A stretch of DNA of 64,000 nucleotides. Source: Rhizobacter terrae (GTDB lineage: Bacteria > Pseudomonadota > Gammaproteobacteria > Burkholderiales > Burkholderiaceae_C). The stretch lies in the NCBI RefSeq assembly GCF_003852895.1, contig NZ_QUSW01000001.1:620001-684000 (forward strand), in the 5' to 3' direction. Positions 17,885-27,551 of this stretch are shown in pieces. Numbering within the stretch: the first letter of the stretch is position 1; the number at the start of each line of letters is the position of its first letter. Under the pieces are notes generated by a model. It was given only the letters and a program-made list of their open reading frames with translations. It made no database searches and had not been told where the DNA came from. The translations under genes and the position numbers were made by a program.

Positions 17885-19138
17885 CTACTTTGAGAACCAA
17901 CCGGAGATGCGCTGGCGCAAGCGCAGGAAGAATCCGGCACGCTCCACGCCTGCCAGCGCGACGACCGGCGCCTCCCCGAGTTGCTTGCCGTTGGCGGTGA
18001 CGACAAGCTTGCCGATCACCGCACCCTTGGCAACCGGCGCCTCCAGGCCGGGGTTCAGCGAGACCGAGGTCTTGACCGCGGCGCCTTGTCCCTTGGGGAT
18101 CATCAGCGTCAATGCCTGTGCAGCGCCCGCGGCCACATCGGGCGCCACGCCGTACTGCACCTTGGCGGTGGCCAGCGTCGTGCCTGCCTGGACGGGGGTG
18201 GCCTCCTCGAAGTTGGCGTAGCCCCAGTTGAACAGCACCCGCGTCTGGTCAGCGCGGGCTTGCGCGCTGTTGGCGTTCATGATGACCGAGATCAGGCGCA
18301 TGCCGTTGCGCTTGGCCGATGCGGTCAGGCAGTAGCCGGCTTCCTCCGTGTGCCCCGTCTTGAGTCCGTCGACCGTCGGATCGGTGTACAGCAACGCATT
18401 GCGATTGCCCTGCTTGATGCCGTTGTAGGTGAACTCGTGCTCCGCGTAGATCGGGTAGTACTCGGCACTGTTGCGGATGATCGCCTGGGCAAGCACGGCC
18501 AGGTCGCGTGCCGAGGCCTTGTGGTTGGGATGGGGCAGCCCGGCCGAATTCTCGAAGTGCGTGCGCGTCATGCCCAGCTTGGCCGCTTCCGCGTTCATCA
18601 TGACGACGAACCCGGCTTCCGAGCCACCGATGTGCTCGGCCAAGGCCTTCGAGGCGTCGTTCCCGCTGTCGATGACGACACCACGCAGCATGTCCATCAA
18701 GGACGCCTGCGCATTGAGCGGCACGAACATGCAGCTGTCGCCGTCCTTGCCACCGCGGCACCAGGCGCTCTGGCTCATGGTGACCGGGTCGTTGGGCTTC
18801 AGCTTGCCGCTCTTGAGCCCCTGTTCCACCAGGTAGCTGGTCATCATCTTGGTCAGGGACGCGGGCGGCAGCGGTTCGTCCGGATTGGACGAGGCGATGA
18901 CCTGCCCCGTGTTGAAGTCCATGAGCACCCACGCCTTGTTGGCCAGCACCGGCACGGACTGCCCATTCGCGTCGGTGGTCATCGCGGGTTCGGTGGATTC
19001 GGCGGCCGGCTTTGACTTGTGAGCTGCGGCGTGGGGTTTGGAATGCGGCTTGCCGGAAGCAGCCCCAACCGAACAGACCAGGATCGCGGTTGCAACGACG
19101 GAAGGGAGTAAACGGGAAATCCGGAGATTGGGGGTCAT
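17885..19138 (-). CDS. D-alanyl-D-alanine carboxypeptidase (low-mass penicillin-binding protein, PBP5/6 type)
   Basis: About 417 residues: signal peptide in the first 28, then the S11 peptidase domain with S94-L-T-K97, S158-G-N160 and K260-T-G262, the three active-site motifs of DD-carboxypeptidases. A C-terminal beta domain and an amphipathic end (FFLRLRQRISGWFSK) anchor it to the periplasmic face of the inner membrane. It trims the terminal D-Ala from peptidoglycan pentapeptides. A Lys/His-rich linker (residues 30-48) separates signal and domain. ATG 19138 follows AGGAAAATTTTCTTC; the frame is open further upstream to 19849 but that part overlaps the next gene and is not coding. Confidence 0.92.
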   Translation of the reverse strand: MTPNLRISRLLPSVVATAILVCSVGAASGKPHSKPHAAAHKSKPAAESTEPAMTTDANGQSVPVLANKAWVLMDFNTGQVIASSNPDEPLPPASLTKMMTSYLVEQGLKSGKLKPNDPVTMSQSAWCRGGKDGDSCMFVPLNAQASLMDMLRGVVIDSGNDASKALAEHIGGSEAGFVVMMNAEAAKLGMTRTHFENSAGLPHPNHKASARDLAVLAQAIIRNSAEYYPIYAEHEFTYNGIKQGNRNALLYTDPTVDGLKTGHTEEAGYCLTASAKRNGMRLISVIMNANSAQARADQTRVLFNWGYANFEEATPVQAGTTLATAKVQYGVAPDVAAGAAQALTLMIPKGQGAAVKTSVSLNPGLEAPVAKGAVIGKLVVTANGKQLGEAPVVALAGVERAGFFLRLRQRISGWFSK

Positions 19139-19335
19139 GAAGAAAATTTTCCTGAAGAAGCCAGCATCTGGTCGCGTCCCGTCGGGGACGGCGGAAACTG
19201 GCTCTGCGTCCATGGGTATGCTCGACAGTGGTCGTGCGTGGGTGCTGATCCCATTGTGGCGGATCTTCATGCCCCCATTGACACCACCCAAACGCCCAAG
19301 CAGCAACCGCTCAACGGCGGTGCCTGAACCTTCGC

Positions 19336-21357
19336 CTACTTGGTCGAGGCCATCGGCGCCACGGCCGGCGTGTTCGCCTTCATGAACTTGTCGAAGCGGT
19401 TGTAGAACTCGAAGACATTCGCATCCTGGCGGTAGCCGTGGGCTTCGTCGCTCACGAACATCCATTCGAAGGGCTTCTTGGCCTTGTCGAATGCCGACTT
19501 GATCGTGCGGCCGTTGGCAAAGTCCACGTTCCTGTCCTCGCCGCCGTAGGCGTGGAACACCGGCGCGGCGATCTTGTCCACGTGGCGAGCCGGTGATTGC
19601 TTCTCGAACAGGTCCTTGTCGGCCGACTGGTCGCCGTTGATGATCTTCGCAAGGTCGCTGAAGTCGCTGTAGAGCTGCGCCGGTTGCGTGTCCTGGTGGA
19701 CGGCCATGTCGGTCACGCCCACGTAGTTCACGCCCCACTTGAAGAGATCGGGCCGCCGCACCATCGCCTGCAGCGTGGCATAGCCGCCGTAGCTTGCGCC
19801 ATACACCGCCACGCGCTTGCGGTCGGCGTAGCCTTCCTTGATGGCCCATTCGACGCCATCGATCATGTCGTCGATCATGGTGTCGCCCCAGTGCTTGTAG
19901 CTCAAGCGCAGGTGATTGGCACCATAGCCGGTGGAACCGCGGAAGTTCGGCTGCAAGACCGCATAGCCACGGTTGGCCATGAACTGCACTTCCGCGTTGT
20001 ACTGCCAGTTGTCCTTGGCCCAGGGCCCGCCGTGCGGGTGCAGGATGAGCGGCACCGGAGAGCCCTTGACGTAGTTCTTCGGCAAGGTGAGGTAGCCGTC
20101 GATGCGCACGCCGTCGCGCGCCGTCCAGCTCACGGGCATCATCGGCGCCATCTTCTTCGGATCGATGTCGGGCCGCACGCGGATGCCGGTGTCCTCCAGC
20201 CGGCGCTTGTCGCGGTCGAACAGGAAGTACTGGCCGGGGTTGGTGTCCGAGCGGGAGAAGACGAGCGTCGTCGATGCGCTGAGGCTGAAGGAGTTGTTCA
20301 TGCCCGGCAAGGAAGCGTCGACCATGGCCTGGGTTCGCGCGGCGGCTTCATCGAAGAAGTACCGGCGCGGCTTGTCAGCCTGGTAGGAGATGCCCACGAG
20401 CTTGCCCGGGGACTCCTCGGTGCCGGCGAAGATCAGGTTGCCGCCTTCGCCCAGGGCCTCGCCGATGAGGCCGAACGATGCGATGTCGTAGCGGGCGTCG
20501 CCGAACACCAGCTCGCCGAGCTTGCCGGCCTGCACGTCGTACTTGAAGAGAGCCAGCGTGTCGCGGCCGACGTTGCTCGCGACATAGAGCGTGTTGCTGT
20601 CCTGCGGGTCAAAGGCCATGGGAATCACGACGTCGCGCAACTGCTCGTCCCATTGGGCGGCCGTGACCCACTCGCCGCCCTTGAGCAGGCTGAACCACCA
20701 GCGATTCTTCTTGCTGTCGTGGTTGAAGGTCGCCCTCGGCGCCATGTCGTCGTCGAGCACCCACCTGACGACGTGGCCGGGGCCCCGGTCCGTCACGAGG
20801 GTCTTCCGCCCGGAGAGGGTGTTCATCCGATAGATGTCGGCGGTTTCGACATTGCGGTCGTTGGCCTCGACCAGGACTTCTTCCTTGTTGCCCTTGATGC
20901 GCCCGAGGATGCGGGTGGTGCGCCAGACAAACTTCACGGACGAACCACCGTCCATGGGTTCCACCAGCATGCGTTCTCGCGATCCATCGCGGTCGATGGC
21001 GAAGAGGCCACCGGTGTTGCGCGTCTCGATCCCTTGCATGTCGACCAGCGTGAAGGCGATCCGCTCGTTGTTCACCCAGCGCGGCTGAAGCACATCCAGG
21101 TCGCGGAAGTTGGTCAGCCGCACAGCCTTTCGGTTCTCGAGGTCGATGACCGCAAGGTTGCTGCGGCCATTGGACGGCATCAGTGCCGCCATGAACTTCT
21201 GGTCCGGGGAGAGCACCAGGCCGGTGAACGCCGGCTTCTTGAACAGTGTCTCGATCGGAATTTCTTCCACCGGCGCTTGCGCCCTCACCGACGAGACGCA
21301 CAGCAGCGCCGCCGCTGCCAAGGGCCAGACTGCCCGCTTGATGAATCCCAGGTTCAT
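19336..21357 (-). CDS. Exported S9-family prolyl-oligopeptidase-like peptidase
   Basis: About 673 residues. A signal peptide ends near VRAQA (residue 27). Residues 40-400 form the beta-propeller part, and the C-terminal alpha/beta-hydrolase domain carries S522 in YGASYGGYAT, D608 in GGEDRNV and H640 in DEAHGYR, the S9 triad. HPHGGPW (residues 440-446) is the usual oxyanion segment. It probably cleaves oligopeptides in the periplasm. ATG 21357 has GGGAGA seven bases upstream, favouring it over ATG 21363. No neighbour suggests a dedicated substrate. Confidence 0.9.
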   Translation of the reverse strand: MNLGFIKRAVWPLAAAALLCVSSVRAQAPVEEIPIETLFKKPAFTGLVLSPDQKFMAALMPSNGRSNLAVIDLENRKAVRLTNFRDLDVLQPRWVNNERIAFTLVDMQGIETRNTGGLFAIDRDGSRERMLVEPMDGGSSVKFVWRTTRILGRIKGNKEEVLVEANDRNVETADIYRMNTLSGRKTLVTDRGPGHVVRWVLDDDMAPRATFNHDSKKNRWWFSLLKGGEWVTAAQWDEQLRDVVIPMAFDPQDSNTLYVASNVGRDTLALFKYDVQAGKLGELVFGDARYDIASFGLIGEALGEGGNLIFAGTEESPGKLVGISYQADKPRRYFFDEAAARTQAMVDASLPGMNNSFSLSASTTLVFSRSDTNPGQYFLFDRDKRRLEDTGIRVRPDIDPKKMAPMMPVSWTARDGVRIDGYLTLPKNYVKGSPVPLILHPHGGPWAKDNWQYNAEVQFMANRGYAVLQPNFRGSTGYGANHLRLSYKHWGDTMIDDMIDGVEWAIKEGYADRKRVAVYGASYGGYATLQAMVRRPDLFKWGVNYVGVTDMAVHQDTQPAQLYSDFSDLAKIINGDQSADKDLFEKQSPARHVDKIAAPVFHAYGGEDRNVDFANGRTIKSAFDKAKKPFEWMFVSDEAHGYRQDANVFEFYNRFDKFMKANTPAVAPMASTK

Positions 21358-21482
21358 TCCCATGTCTCCCATGCACGCACACACGTGGCACTGACCATGC
21401 ACCGGCGGGAGCCACGGAGTCCGTGCATCGACCAATCCGACGGTGCCAACGAGCGAAATATTATCCGCGCCGGTCAGAAGGG

Positions 21483-21821
21483 CTAGGCTTCGCGCAAGCT
21501 TGTTTGCTCAAAGCGATTCGGCTCCGCAGGTTTTTCGACGAGCCAGACGATCATGAGAATGAACCCGACAAGGGGAACGAGTTCGATAAGCTGCCACCAC
21601 CCGCTGCGATTGGTGTCATGCAGTCTTCTGGTCGTGACCGCCACTGTTGGCACCAGCACGGCAAGCCAGAACAAGTCGCACAGCTTCTCGTGCACGATCG
21701 CGAGCGCCGACGAAACGAGAAACAAGAACAGAACCCACCACCAGTACTCGGCCCGAGACGCGCGGCCCTGGAAATCGGCGTACCTCTGAAGGCATGCCTG
21801 AACTGCGTGTGAGAACTCCAT
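21483..21821 (-). CDS. DUF805-family small membrane protein
   Basis: The 112-residue protein shows the DUF805 pattern: an N-terminal FQGRASRAEYWWWVLF segment, membrane helices near residues 27-43 and 48-60, the conserved RRLHDTNRSGWW loop, and a third helix near residues 77-95. Family members are small inner-membrane proteins of unknown function. ATG 21821 follows GGAGGTGGAAGAAA. A spacer of about 90 bp with no gene separates it from the EthD-like gene, which lies upstream on the same strand. Confidence 0.8.
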   Translation of the reverse strand: MEFSHAVQACLQRYADFQGRASRAEYWWWVLFLFLVSSALAIVHEKLCDLFWLAVLVPTVAVTTRRLHDTNRSGWWQLIELVPLVGFILMIVWLVEKPAEPNRFEQTSLREA

Positions 21822-21910
21822 TTTCTTCCACCTCCCTGTTCGTACTACAGGACCGATTTTCGCATCCTGGCACCAGGCGCCCGGGTGTCGTCAAGCTCCG
21901 TCCGGTGCGA

Positions 21911-22237
21911 TCAACGATCCGACCTCTCGACGACAACCTCGCTGATCTGGACCACCGGCACGATGTCGGTGTAGTTGGCGATGTCGCCCCGGATCTCGGC
22001 CCGGTGCTCCTGCGACGCGGCGAGGTAGGCTTCGGCCGAGTCACAAATGAACGCACACATCGCCACGAAGGCTGGCGGCGAACCAGGCTCCCTGCCCGCC
22101 AGCCCCTTTTCGACGGTGTAGTAGGCGCAGGCACTGCCCAGCCTGGCCTTGACCATCGGCATGTGCCGGTCGCGGTAGTAAGCGTGGTCGAAGCGTGCGC
22201 CTTCGGTGTACGGGTACATCACGGTGACTTTGATCAT
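21911..22237 (-). CDS. EthD-family ferredoxin-like-fold protein
   Basis: The 108-residue protein is a complete EthD-like domain: the first strand MIKVTVMYPY, the signature FDHAYYRDRHMPMVKARLG at residues 16-34, and a final strand near VVQISEVVV. EthD proteins are dimeric alpha-beta proteins; one is needed for ethyl tert-butyl ether degradation, but most have no known role. ATG 22237 is preceded by AAGGAGG at ideal spacing. The reading frame stays open far upstream, but composition and similarity end at this start. Confidence 0.85.
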   Translation of the reverse strand: MIKVTVMYPYTEGARFDHAYYRDRHMPMVKARLGSACAYYTVEKGLAGREPGSPPAFVAMCAFICDSAEAYLAASQEHRAEIRGDIANYTDIVPVVQISEVVVERSDR

Positions 22238-22687
22238 GTGGTCCTCCTTGCCATCATTGGCGTCGCAACACAGGGATTCTCGTTGCAAACACGGCTGCTC
22301 TTGCGGTACACCGGTGCACAGCTGCCGCGGGGTTGTCGAAGAGACCTGGAACAAGAAGTTGGCGACCATCTCGGTGCTCTCTGGGTGGAGAACCTGTTCG
22401 GGCGTGACTACAACGACAATCCTGTCGTGATCGATCACGTTTTCCAAGGCTGGACTTTCGGCGAGCCGGGAAGTGATGCGAAACACCTCATCCAATGTGC
22501 GGATGCGCCGCGCTCGCAGCGCGAAAAGAATTCCTCGGTCCGAGTTCATCGGGCGCCGACGAAAGGACGCCATGCCCACAGGCGCAGACGCTTCGCAATC
22601 TGGTGGCAATCGAAGGCGGTGTCCTGGTCGATGCATTGACGAAACGCTGAACCCCGCCGTATCGCGGCATCCACCCGGAGACCTCGC
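22238..22687. other. 450-bp stretch without a convincing gene
   Basis: The minus frame joined to the EthD gene is open here and contains a possible ATG at 22549, and the plus strand has short open frames, but none has a ribosome-binding site, a recognisable domain or a clear coding pattern. It probably holds the promoters of the divergent EthD-like gene and the membrane protein gene. No palindrome or terminator of note was seen. Confidence 0.5.
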
Positions 22688-23386
22688 ATGTATCCCCTGG
22701 CACTGACCCTGAATGGCCTGGCCATCATCGTGTGGCCGCTGATCGATCCCGTCCCGCAGCGCAGCTGGATCGCCGTGCTGGTCCTGATGGCCGTGTTCAC
22801 GCTGGTCGCCGGCAGGGGCGTCACGGGCGTGTGGCGAGGCGCCCTGATCGACGAGCGCAACGTCATCTCGCTGTCGCGCTTCCAGATGGCCTTGTGGACG
22901 GTGCTGATCCTGTCCGCGTTCTTCTGCGCAGCGATGAGCAACATCGCCGCGAAAGATGCTTCCGCGCTGAGCATCGCGGTACCGCACGAACTGTGGGCGC
23001 TCATGGGCATCAGCGCCACCTCGCTCGTCGCCTCCCCGCTGATCCTGTCCAACAACAAGCAGCAGGCCCTGACGCTGGCCGCCCCGACACAGAAGCCCCG
23101 GGTCAATGCCTCGCCCGACGCCGCCCAGTGGTCGGACCTGTTCAAGAGCGAGCAGGAAGACCCCGCCAAGCCGCCCTCTCCTCACCTGGACCTCACGCGC
23201 ATCCAGATGTTCTTCTTCACGCTCGTCACCGTGGTGGCCTATGCCAGTCTGCTGTGGACCCGCTTCGGCAGCATCCCCACAGGAGGCCTGCACGAACTGC
23301 CGGTACTGGACTCCAGCATGGTGACCTTGCTCGGCATCAGCCACACCGGCTACCTGGTCGCCAAGGCGGTGCCGCGCGCGACGTGA
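22688..23386 (+). CDS. Conserved-looking hypothetical multi-pass membrane protein
   Basis: The 232-residue protein has likely membrane segments near residues 1-20, 27-42, 68-87, 104-121 and 172-192, and a polar region around residues 125-165. LSRFQMALWTVLILSAF and LDLTRIQMFFFTLVTVVAY look like an internal duplication of a Leu-x-x-x-Gln-Met-x-Phe/Leu-T pattern. I do not recognise a named family. ATG 22688 follows CCCGGAGACCTCGC. It is convergent with the PiuC-like gene, 10 bp away. Function unknown. Confidence 0.65.
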   Translation: MYPLALTLNGLAIIVWPLIDPVPQRSWIAVLVLMAVFTLVAGRGVTGVWRGALIDERNVISLSRFQMALWTVLILSAFFCAAMSNIAAKDASALSIAVPHELWALMGISATSLVASPLILSNNKQQALTLAAPTQKPRVNASPDAAQWSDLFKSEQEDPAKPPSPHLDLTRIQMFFFTLVTVVAYASLLWTRFGSIPTGGLHELPVLDSSMVTLLGISHTGYLVAKAVPRAT

Positions 23387-23396
23387 CGACGTCGCG

Positions 23397-24077
23397 CTAC
23401 GGCGAAGCCCACATGCGCAGAAGGTTGTGATAGCAGCCGGTGAGTTGCACGCGGGCTCCTTCGTCGGCGCCAGTCTGTGCCAGCCGCTGGATGGACGTGT
23501 CCATGTCCAGCAGCAGGCTGCGCTGGCCGGCATCACGCACCATGCTCTGCACCCAGAAGAAGCAGGCCAGGCGAGCCCCGCGCGTCACCGGCTCGACGCG
23601 ATGCAAGCTGGTGGACGGGTACAGCACCATGTGGCCCGCGGGCAGCTTGACGGACTGGGCGCCATACACGTCCTCGATCAGCAGCTCTCCGCCGTCGTAG
23701 TCCAGCGGCTCGCACAGGAAGAGCGTGGCCGACAGGTCGGTCCGGATGCGTTCCCCGCTGCCGGGCATGAGCCGGATGGCGTTGTCCACGTGGTTGCCGA
23801 AGGCTTCTCCGCCCTCGTAGCGGTTGAACATGGGCGGGTAGACCTTGGCGGGCAGTGCGGCGCTGATGAAGAGAGGATGCTTCTCCAGCGCCGCAAGCAC
23901 AACGTCACCCAGCGCCGCGGCCAGCGGTGAACCTTCGCGCAATTGCCGGTTGTTCTTCACCGGGGCGCCCTGGTGCCCTGCGGTGGCGAGGCCGCTGACC
24001 CAGTCGGCGGCAAGCAACTGCGAACGCACGGCAAGCACCTGCTCGTGCGTGAGTACGTCGGGAAGCTGGACGATCAT
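23397..24077 (-). CDS. piuC: PKHD-type Fe(II)/2-oxoglutarate hydroxylase (PiuC/YbiX family)
   Basis: The 226-residue protein has the iron-binding facial triad H96-x-D98 (FGNHVDNA) and H159 (STSLHRVEP), plus R169 for 2-oxoglutarate. The N-terminal [10 protein letters not shown] and the [14 protein letters not shown] block are typical of PiuC/YbiX. In many proteobacteria this gene sits directly after a catecholate siderophore receptor and is iron-repressed, as here: it starts three bases after the receptor stop. The substrate is unknown; a role in siderophore or iron handling is inferred from context. Confidence 0.9.
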   Translation of the reverse strand: MIVQLPDVLTHEQVLAVRSQLLAADWVSGLATAGHQGAPVKNNRQLREGSPLAAALGDVVLAALEKHPLFISAALPAKVYPPMFNRYEGGEAFGNHVDNAIRLMPGSGERIRTDLSATLFLCEPLDYDGGELLIEDVYGAQSVKLPAGHMVLYPSTSLHRVEPVTRGARLACFFWVQSMVRDAGQRSLLLDMDTSIQRLAQTGADEGARVQLTGCYHNLLRMWASP

Positions 24078-24080
24078 GGT

Positions 24081-26294
24081 TCAGAAGCGATAGACCACGC
24101 TGGCCAGCGCGGTACGGCCGCGCACCGGCGTGGCCCGGCCTGCGCTGCTGCCCTCGAAGTACAGCTTGTCCGTCAGGTTCTGCAAGTTCAGCCGCACCTC
24201 GAAGTTCTTCTCCAGGTAGGCCACCGTCGCATCGAGCCGCGTGAAGCCATCGACCATCGCGGTCTCGTAGTTGTTCAGCGTGCGGGCACTGGAATACAGC
24301 ACGCCGCCACCGATTTCCCATTTCGGCTGCACGCGCCAGGTGGTCCACACCGTGGCGTTGTGGCGAGGCGTGCTCGGTGTGCGCTTGCCTTGGGCTGCAA
24401 TGCCGGCATCCACACCCGTGCCCACTTCCGGCGACTGCACGATGCGGCCATCGAGGTAGGTGTAGCCGCCAAAGACCTGCCAGGTCGGCGTGATGCGGCC
24501 CGCGGCGCTCAGCTCCACGCCCTGCACGCGGATGCGGCCTGCCGTGACTGTCACGCTGCCGGCGCCGTCGCGCATGCGGGCGTTGGTCTTCTCGGTGCGG
24601 AAGAGCGCACCCGTCAGAGAGAGCTCGCCGTCGAGCACGTCCCACTTCACGCCGGCTTCGATGGAGCGGTTCTTCTCCGCATCGAGCTGCGCGGTGGCGG
24701 CAGTGGCCGTGACGGTCTCGGCCGAAGGGTTGAACGAGGTGCCGTAGGACGCATACCAGGACTGCGCCTCATTGGGCTGGAACAGCACGCCGGCACGCGG
24801 GCTCAGCATGGTCTCAGACTTCGGTTGCGCCGCCGCCGTGGTGTCGGCCGGGAAGCCGCTGGGCAACGTGTACTTCACGAGGTCGCTGCTGGCCTTGAAA
24901 CGCTCGGCACGCAGGCCGCCGACCAGCTTCCATTGCTTGCCGATGTCCAGCTGCTCGTTGACGTACGCGGCCAGCGTGTCGGCCTTGCCGGTGACGGTGC
25001 GGCTGAGCGCGCGGCTGCCCTGGCGCGTGCCGTTGACGGGGTTGCCCAGGTTGATGGCGGCATCCGCGGCCGCGGTGTTCCACACGTAGCGGTCTTCCTT
25101 GCTCTCCTCGTGGGCGATCTCGATGCCGGTGGTCACGGTGTGGCGCAGGGCATCGTCGCCGAACTTCATCACCAGGTCGGTCTGGTTGCTGAAGCTCTTG
25201 TCATGGATCACGCGATCGCGGTCCTGGCGCGGCGCGCTCAGCAGCGACAGCGGGTCGTTCAGCGAAGGCGTGCCGCCGCCCGTGCGCGTCACCGTGCCCA
25301 GCGGAGAAGGCGATGCCTCGGTCACGTTCGCGCTCACGAGCGTGCGGTTGCGCAGCATGGTGGTCGCGCTGAACTTGTGCTGCATGCCGGCCGTGAGCAC
25401 GTTCACCGACTGGTTGTAGAAGTCGTCGGTGTAACCGTAGAACACGTTGGCCGCAGCCTGGATGGGCTTGCGCACCGTGCCCGCGCCGTTGGTGGTGACG
25501 AAAGGGAAGCCGTAGTCGGGCAGGTCGCGGTTGCGCTGGAGAAGCGCCGAGAAAGTCACCTCGGTAGGCGTGTTGATACCGAAGCGTACCGAGGGCGCGA
25601 TGCCGAAGTCCTTCAGGCGCTCGACGTCGCGGGTGGATTGGATGTCTTGCCCGAAGATGGCCACGCGCGCGGCCGACGTTTCGGACAGCTTGCGGTTCAC
25701 GTCGCCCGTCACGCGGTAGTAGTCGTCGGTGCTGAGGGTCGCGACGACTTCGGTGCGGTCACGCAGGTCCGGCTTCTTGCTGACCTGGTTGATGACGCCG
25801 CCGGTGGATCCGCGGCCGAACAGCATCGACGACGGCCCCTTCAGCACTTCCACCGCCTCCAGCGAGAAGGTGTCGCGCGTGTACTGGCCGCGATCGCGCA
25901 GGCCGTCGAGGTACACGTCGGTGCGGGCCGAGAAGCCGCGCAGGTTGATGTTGTCACCGATCACCCCGCCCTCGCCCGCGCCCAGCGTGATGCCGGGCAC
26001 GTTGCGCAGCGAGTCCTTGAGCGATGCAGCGGCCTGCGAGTCGAGCATCTTGCGGTCGATCACCGTCACCGATTGCGGGATGTCGCGCACCGGCGTGTCG
26101 AACTTGGCGCCGGCGCTGGAGCTGCCGTTGTCGCGCTCGCGCGTGGCCGTGGCCTTGATCTCGGGCAGCGAGGCTTCGGCAGGCTTGGGGGCATCGGGCT
26201 TCTTCGCCTCCTGGGCGTGTGCGGTGCCGAAGGCCAGCGCCAGGGTGGCCGCGCGAAGACTCAGCGGAACGGCTCGGTTCTGTTTGTGGTTCAT
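24081..26294 (-). CDS. TonB-dependent catecholate-type siderophore receptor (Fiu-like)
   Basis: A 737-residue outer-membrane receptor. Signal peptide to about residue 28 (AHAQ), then a plug domain with FDTPVRDIPQSVTVIDRKM and LEAVEVLKGPSSMLFGRGS. Next comes a 22-strand barrel ending in the aromatic ASVVYRF. The wording of the plug and the ARTDVYLDGLRDRGQYTRD block resemble Fiu/CirA-like catecholate receptors. It is the fourth gene of a tonB-exbB-exbD-receptor-piuC run that lies behind a Fur box, so iron repression is expected. Ligand identity cannot be fixed from sequence. Confidence 0.9.
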   Translation of the reverse strand: MNHKQNRAVPLSLRAATLALAFGTAHAQEAKKPDAPKPAEASLPEIKATATRERDNGSSSAGAKFDTPVRDIPQSVTVIDRKMLDSQAAASLKDSLRNVPGITLGAGEGGVIGDNINLRGFSARTDVYLDGLRDRGQYTRDTFSLEAVEVLKGPSSMLFGRGSTGGVINQVSKKPDLRDRTEVVATLSTDDYYRVTGDVNRKLSETSAARVAIFGQDIQSTRDVERLKDFGIAPSVRFGINTPTEVTFSALLQRNRDLPDYGFPFVTTNGAGTVRKPIQAAANVFYGYTDDFYNQSVNVLTAGMQHKFSATTMLRNRTLVSANVTEASPSPLGTVTRTGGGTPSLNDPLSLLSAPRQDRDRVIHDKSFSNQTDLVMKFGDDALRHTVTTGIEIAHEESKEDRYVWNTAAADAAINLGNPVNGTRQGSRALSRTVTGKADTLAAYVNEQLDIGKQWKLVGGLRAERFKASSDLVKYTLPSGFPADTTAAAQPKSETMLSPRAGVLFQPNEAQSWYASYGTSFNPSAETVTATAATAQLDAEKNRSIEAGVKWDVLDGELSLTGALFRTEKTNARMRDGAGSVTVTAGRIRVQGVELSAAGRITPTWQVFGGYTYLDGRIVQSPEVGTGVDAGIAAQGKRTPSTPRHNATVWTTWRVQPKWEIGGGVLYSSARTLNNYETAMVDGFTRLDATVAYLEKNFEVRLNLQNLTDKLYFEGSSAGRATPVRGRTALASVVYRF

Positions 26295-26371
26295 GGTGCG
26301 TTGAAAGGGTGAACAAGGGCCGCCTCTCCCCTGTGGAAGAGGCCAGCAGGATGGGATGGCGGCCGCGCCGC

Positions 26372-26791
26372 TCAGGGTTGCTCGGGATCGCTCACGAAGC
26401 CGACCTTGCTGAGCCCCGCCTTGGAGGCATCGGCCAGCGTCTGCGCCACGAAGCGATAGGCCACCGCCTGGTCCGCGCGCAGATGCACTTCGGGCTGCGG
26501 CTGCTTCTTGCTCTCGGCCGCGAAGCGTCGGGACGCCTCGGCGCGCGACACCGCCTCGCCGTTCCAGAACAAGGTGCCGCCCGCATCGATGGCAAAGTCG
26601 ATCTTCTCGGCCTTCGCTTCATTGGCCTGCGACGTCGCCTTGGGCAGCTCCAGCTTCACCGCGTTGGTGAGCAAGGGCGCGGTGATGATGAAGATCACCA
26701 GCAGCACCAGCATCACGTCGATGAGCGGCACCATGTTGATGTCCGCGACCGGCGCGCTCGCGTTCTTGCTGTCGAAACTCGCGAAAGCCAT
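26372..26791 (-). CDS. exbD: ExbD biopolymer-transport protein
   Basis: The 139-residue protein has one membrane helix with the ion-path Asp in NMVPLIDVMLVLLVIFIITA (D25), followed by a periplasmic domain with VHLRADQAVAYRFV. It forms with ExbB the proton-driven motor that energises TonB. It sits 10 bp after exbB and 77 bp before the receptor gene; that spacer can fold into a GC-rich hairpin around 26330 and may tune expression downstream. Confidence 0.93.
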   Translation of the reverse strand: MAFASFDSKNASAPVADINMVPLIDVMLVLLVIFIITAPLLTNAVKLELPKATSQANEAKAEKIDFAIDAGGTLFWNGEAVSRAEASRRFAAESKKQPQPEVHLRADQAVAYRFVAQTLADASKAGLSKVGFVSDPEQP

Positions 26792-26801
26792 GGCGCGTTC
26801 C

Positions 26802-27551
26802 TCAGGCCGGCTGCACGCGCTGCGGCAGCGCGCGCACGTTGGTCACGGCCGTGCCGTCGGCGCCCAGCGGCTGCCCCATGGCGACGAAGGTGTGCAGCTC
26901 GTAGGCGAAGGCATCGAGCTTGGCGACCATGACGCGGTTGGCACGCGTGAGCCAGTTGTAGCCCATGACCGCGGGGATGGCGACGGCCAGGCCCAGGCCG
27001 GTCATGATGAGCGCCTCGCCCACGGGGCCGGCCACCTTGTCGAGCGTGCCGGCCCCGCTCATGCCGATGGCCACCAGCGCGTGATACACGCCCCACACCG
27101 TGCCGAACAGGCCCACGAAGGGCGCGGTGGCGCCGACGGTGGCCAGCAGCGTGAGCCCGTTCTCCAGCCGCATGGTCTCTTCGTCGAGCACCTTCTTGAT
27201 GGTGCGGGTGACGAAGTCGCTGGCCGTGCCCGCCTCCTCCAGCTTGGCCGCGCCGTACTTGGCGTGGTGGGCCTGCGCGTGCATGGCGTGGCTGGTGAGG
27301 TGCGAGAACGGATCGGTCGCGCCGTGCGTGGCGATCTCATTGGCCACCGCATCGAGCGAGGTCGCGTTCCAGAAGAGGTTGAGGAAGCTCTCGCTGCGGC
27401 TGCGCCGCACGATGAGCGTGAGCCCCTTCACCGCGAGGATGGCCCAGGAGATGACCGACATGGCCAGCAGGATGAAGAGCAGGGCCTTGCCCACGCCATC
27501 GGCTTGCGCGATGAAGTGGCCCATGCCAAGGGCGGTGTCTTGGTTCATCAT
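26802..27551 (-). CDS. exbB: ExbB/TolQ/MotA-family proton channel
   Basis: The 249-residue protein has three membrane helices, the last two carrying GLTLLATVGATAPFVGLFGT (near residue 131) and GEALIMTGLGLAVAIPAVMGYN, the ExbB signature. It assembles as a pentamer around ExbD and drives TonB. The start ATG overlaps the tonB stop (ATGA). The cytoplasmic loop between helices 1 and 2 has the normal length. Neighbours tonB and exbD confirm the iron-transport assignment rather than TolQ. Confidence 0.93.
   Translation of the reverse strand: MMNQDTALGMGHFIAQADGVGKALLFILLAMSVISWAILAVKGLTLIVRRSRSESFLNLFWNATSLDAVANEIATHGATDPFSHLTSHAMHAQAHHAKYGAAKLEEAGTASDFVTRTIKKVLDEETMRLENGLTLLATVGATAPFVGLFGTVWGVYHALVAIGMSGAGTLDKVAGPVGEALIMTGLGLAVAIPAVMGYNWLTRANRVMVAKLDAFAYELHTFVAMGQPLGADGTAVTNVRALPQRVQPA

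Noticed and set aside
19139-19849. N-terminal extension of the D,D-carboxypeptidase
   Set aside because: The signal peptide begins at ATG 19138; the extension overlaps the S9 peptidase gene in another frame.
22238-23536. Upstream extension of the EthD-like gene to a 541-codon frame
   Set aside because: A strong ribosome-binding site precedes the ATG at 22237 and the extension overlaps the opposite membrane-protein gene; no similarity was seen.
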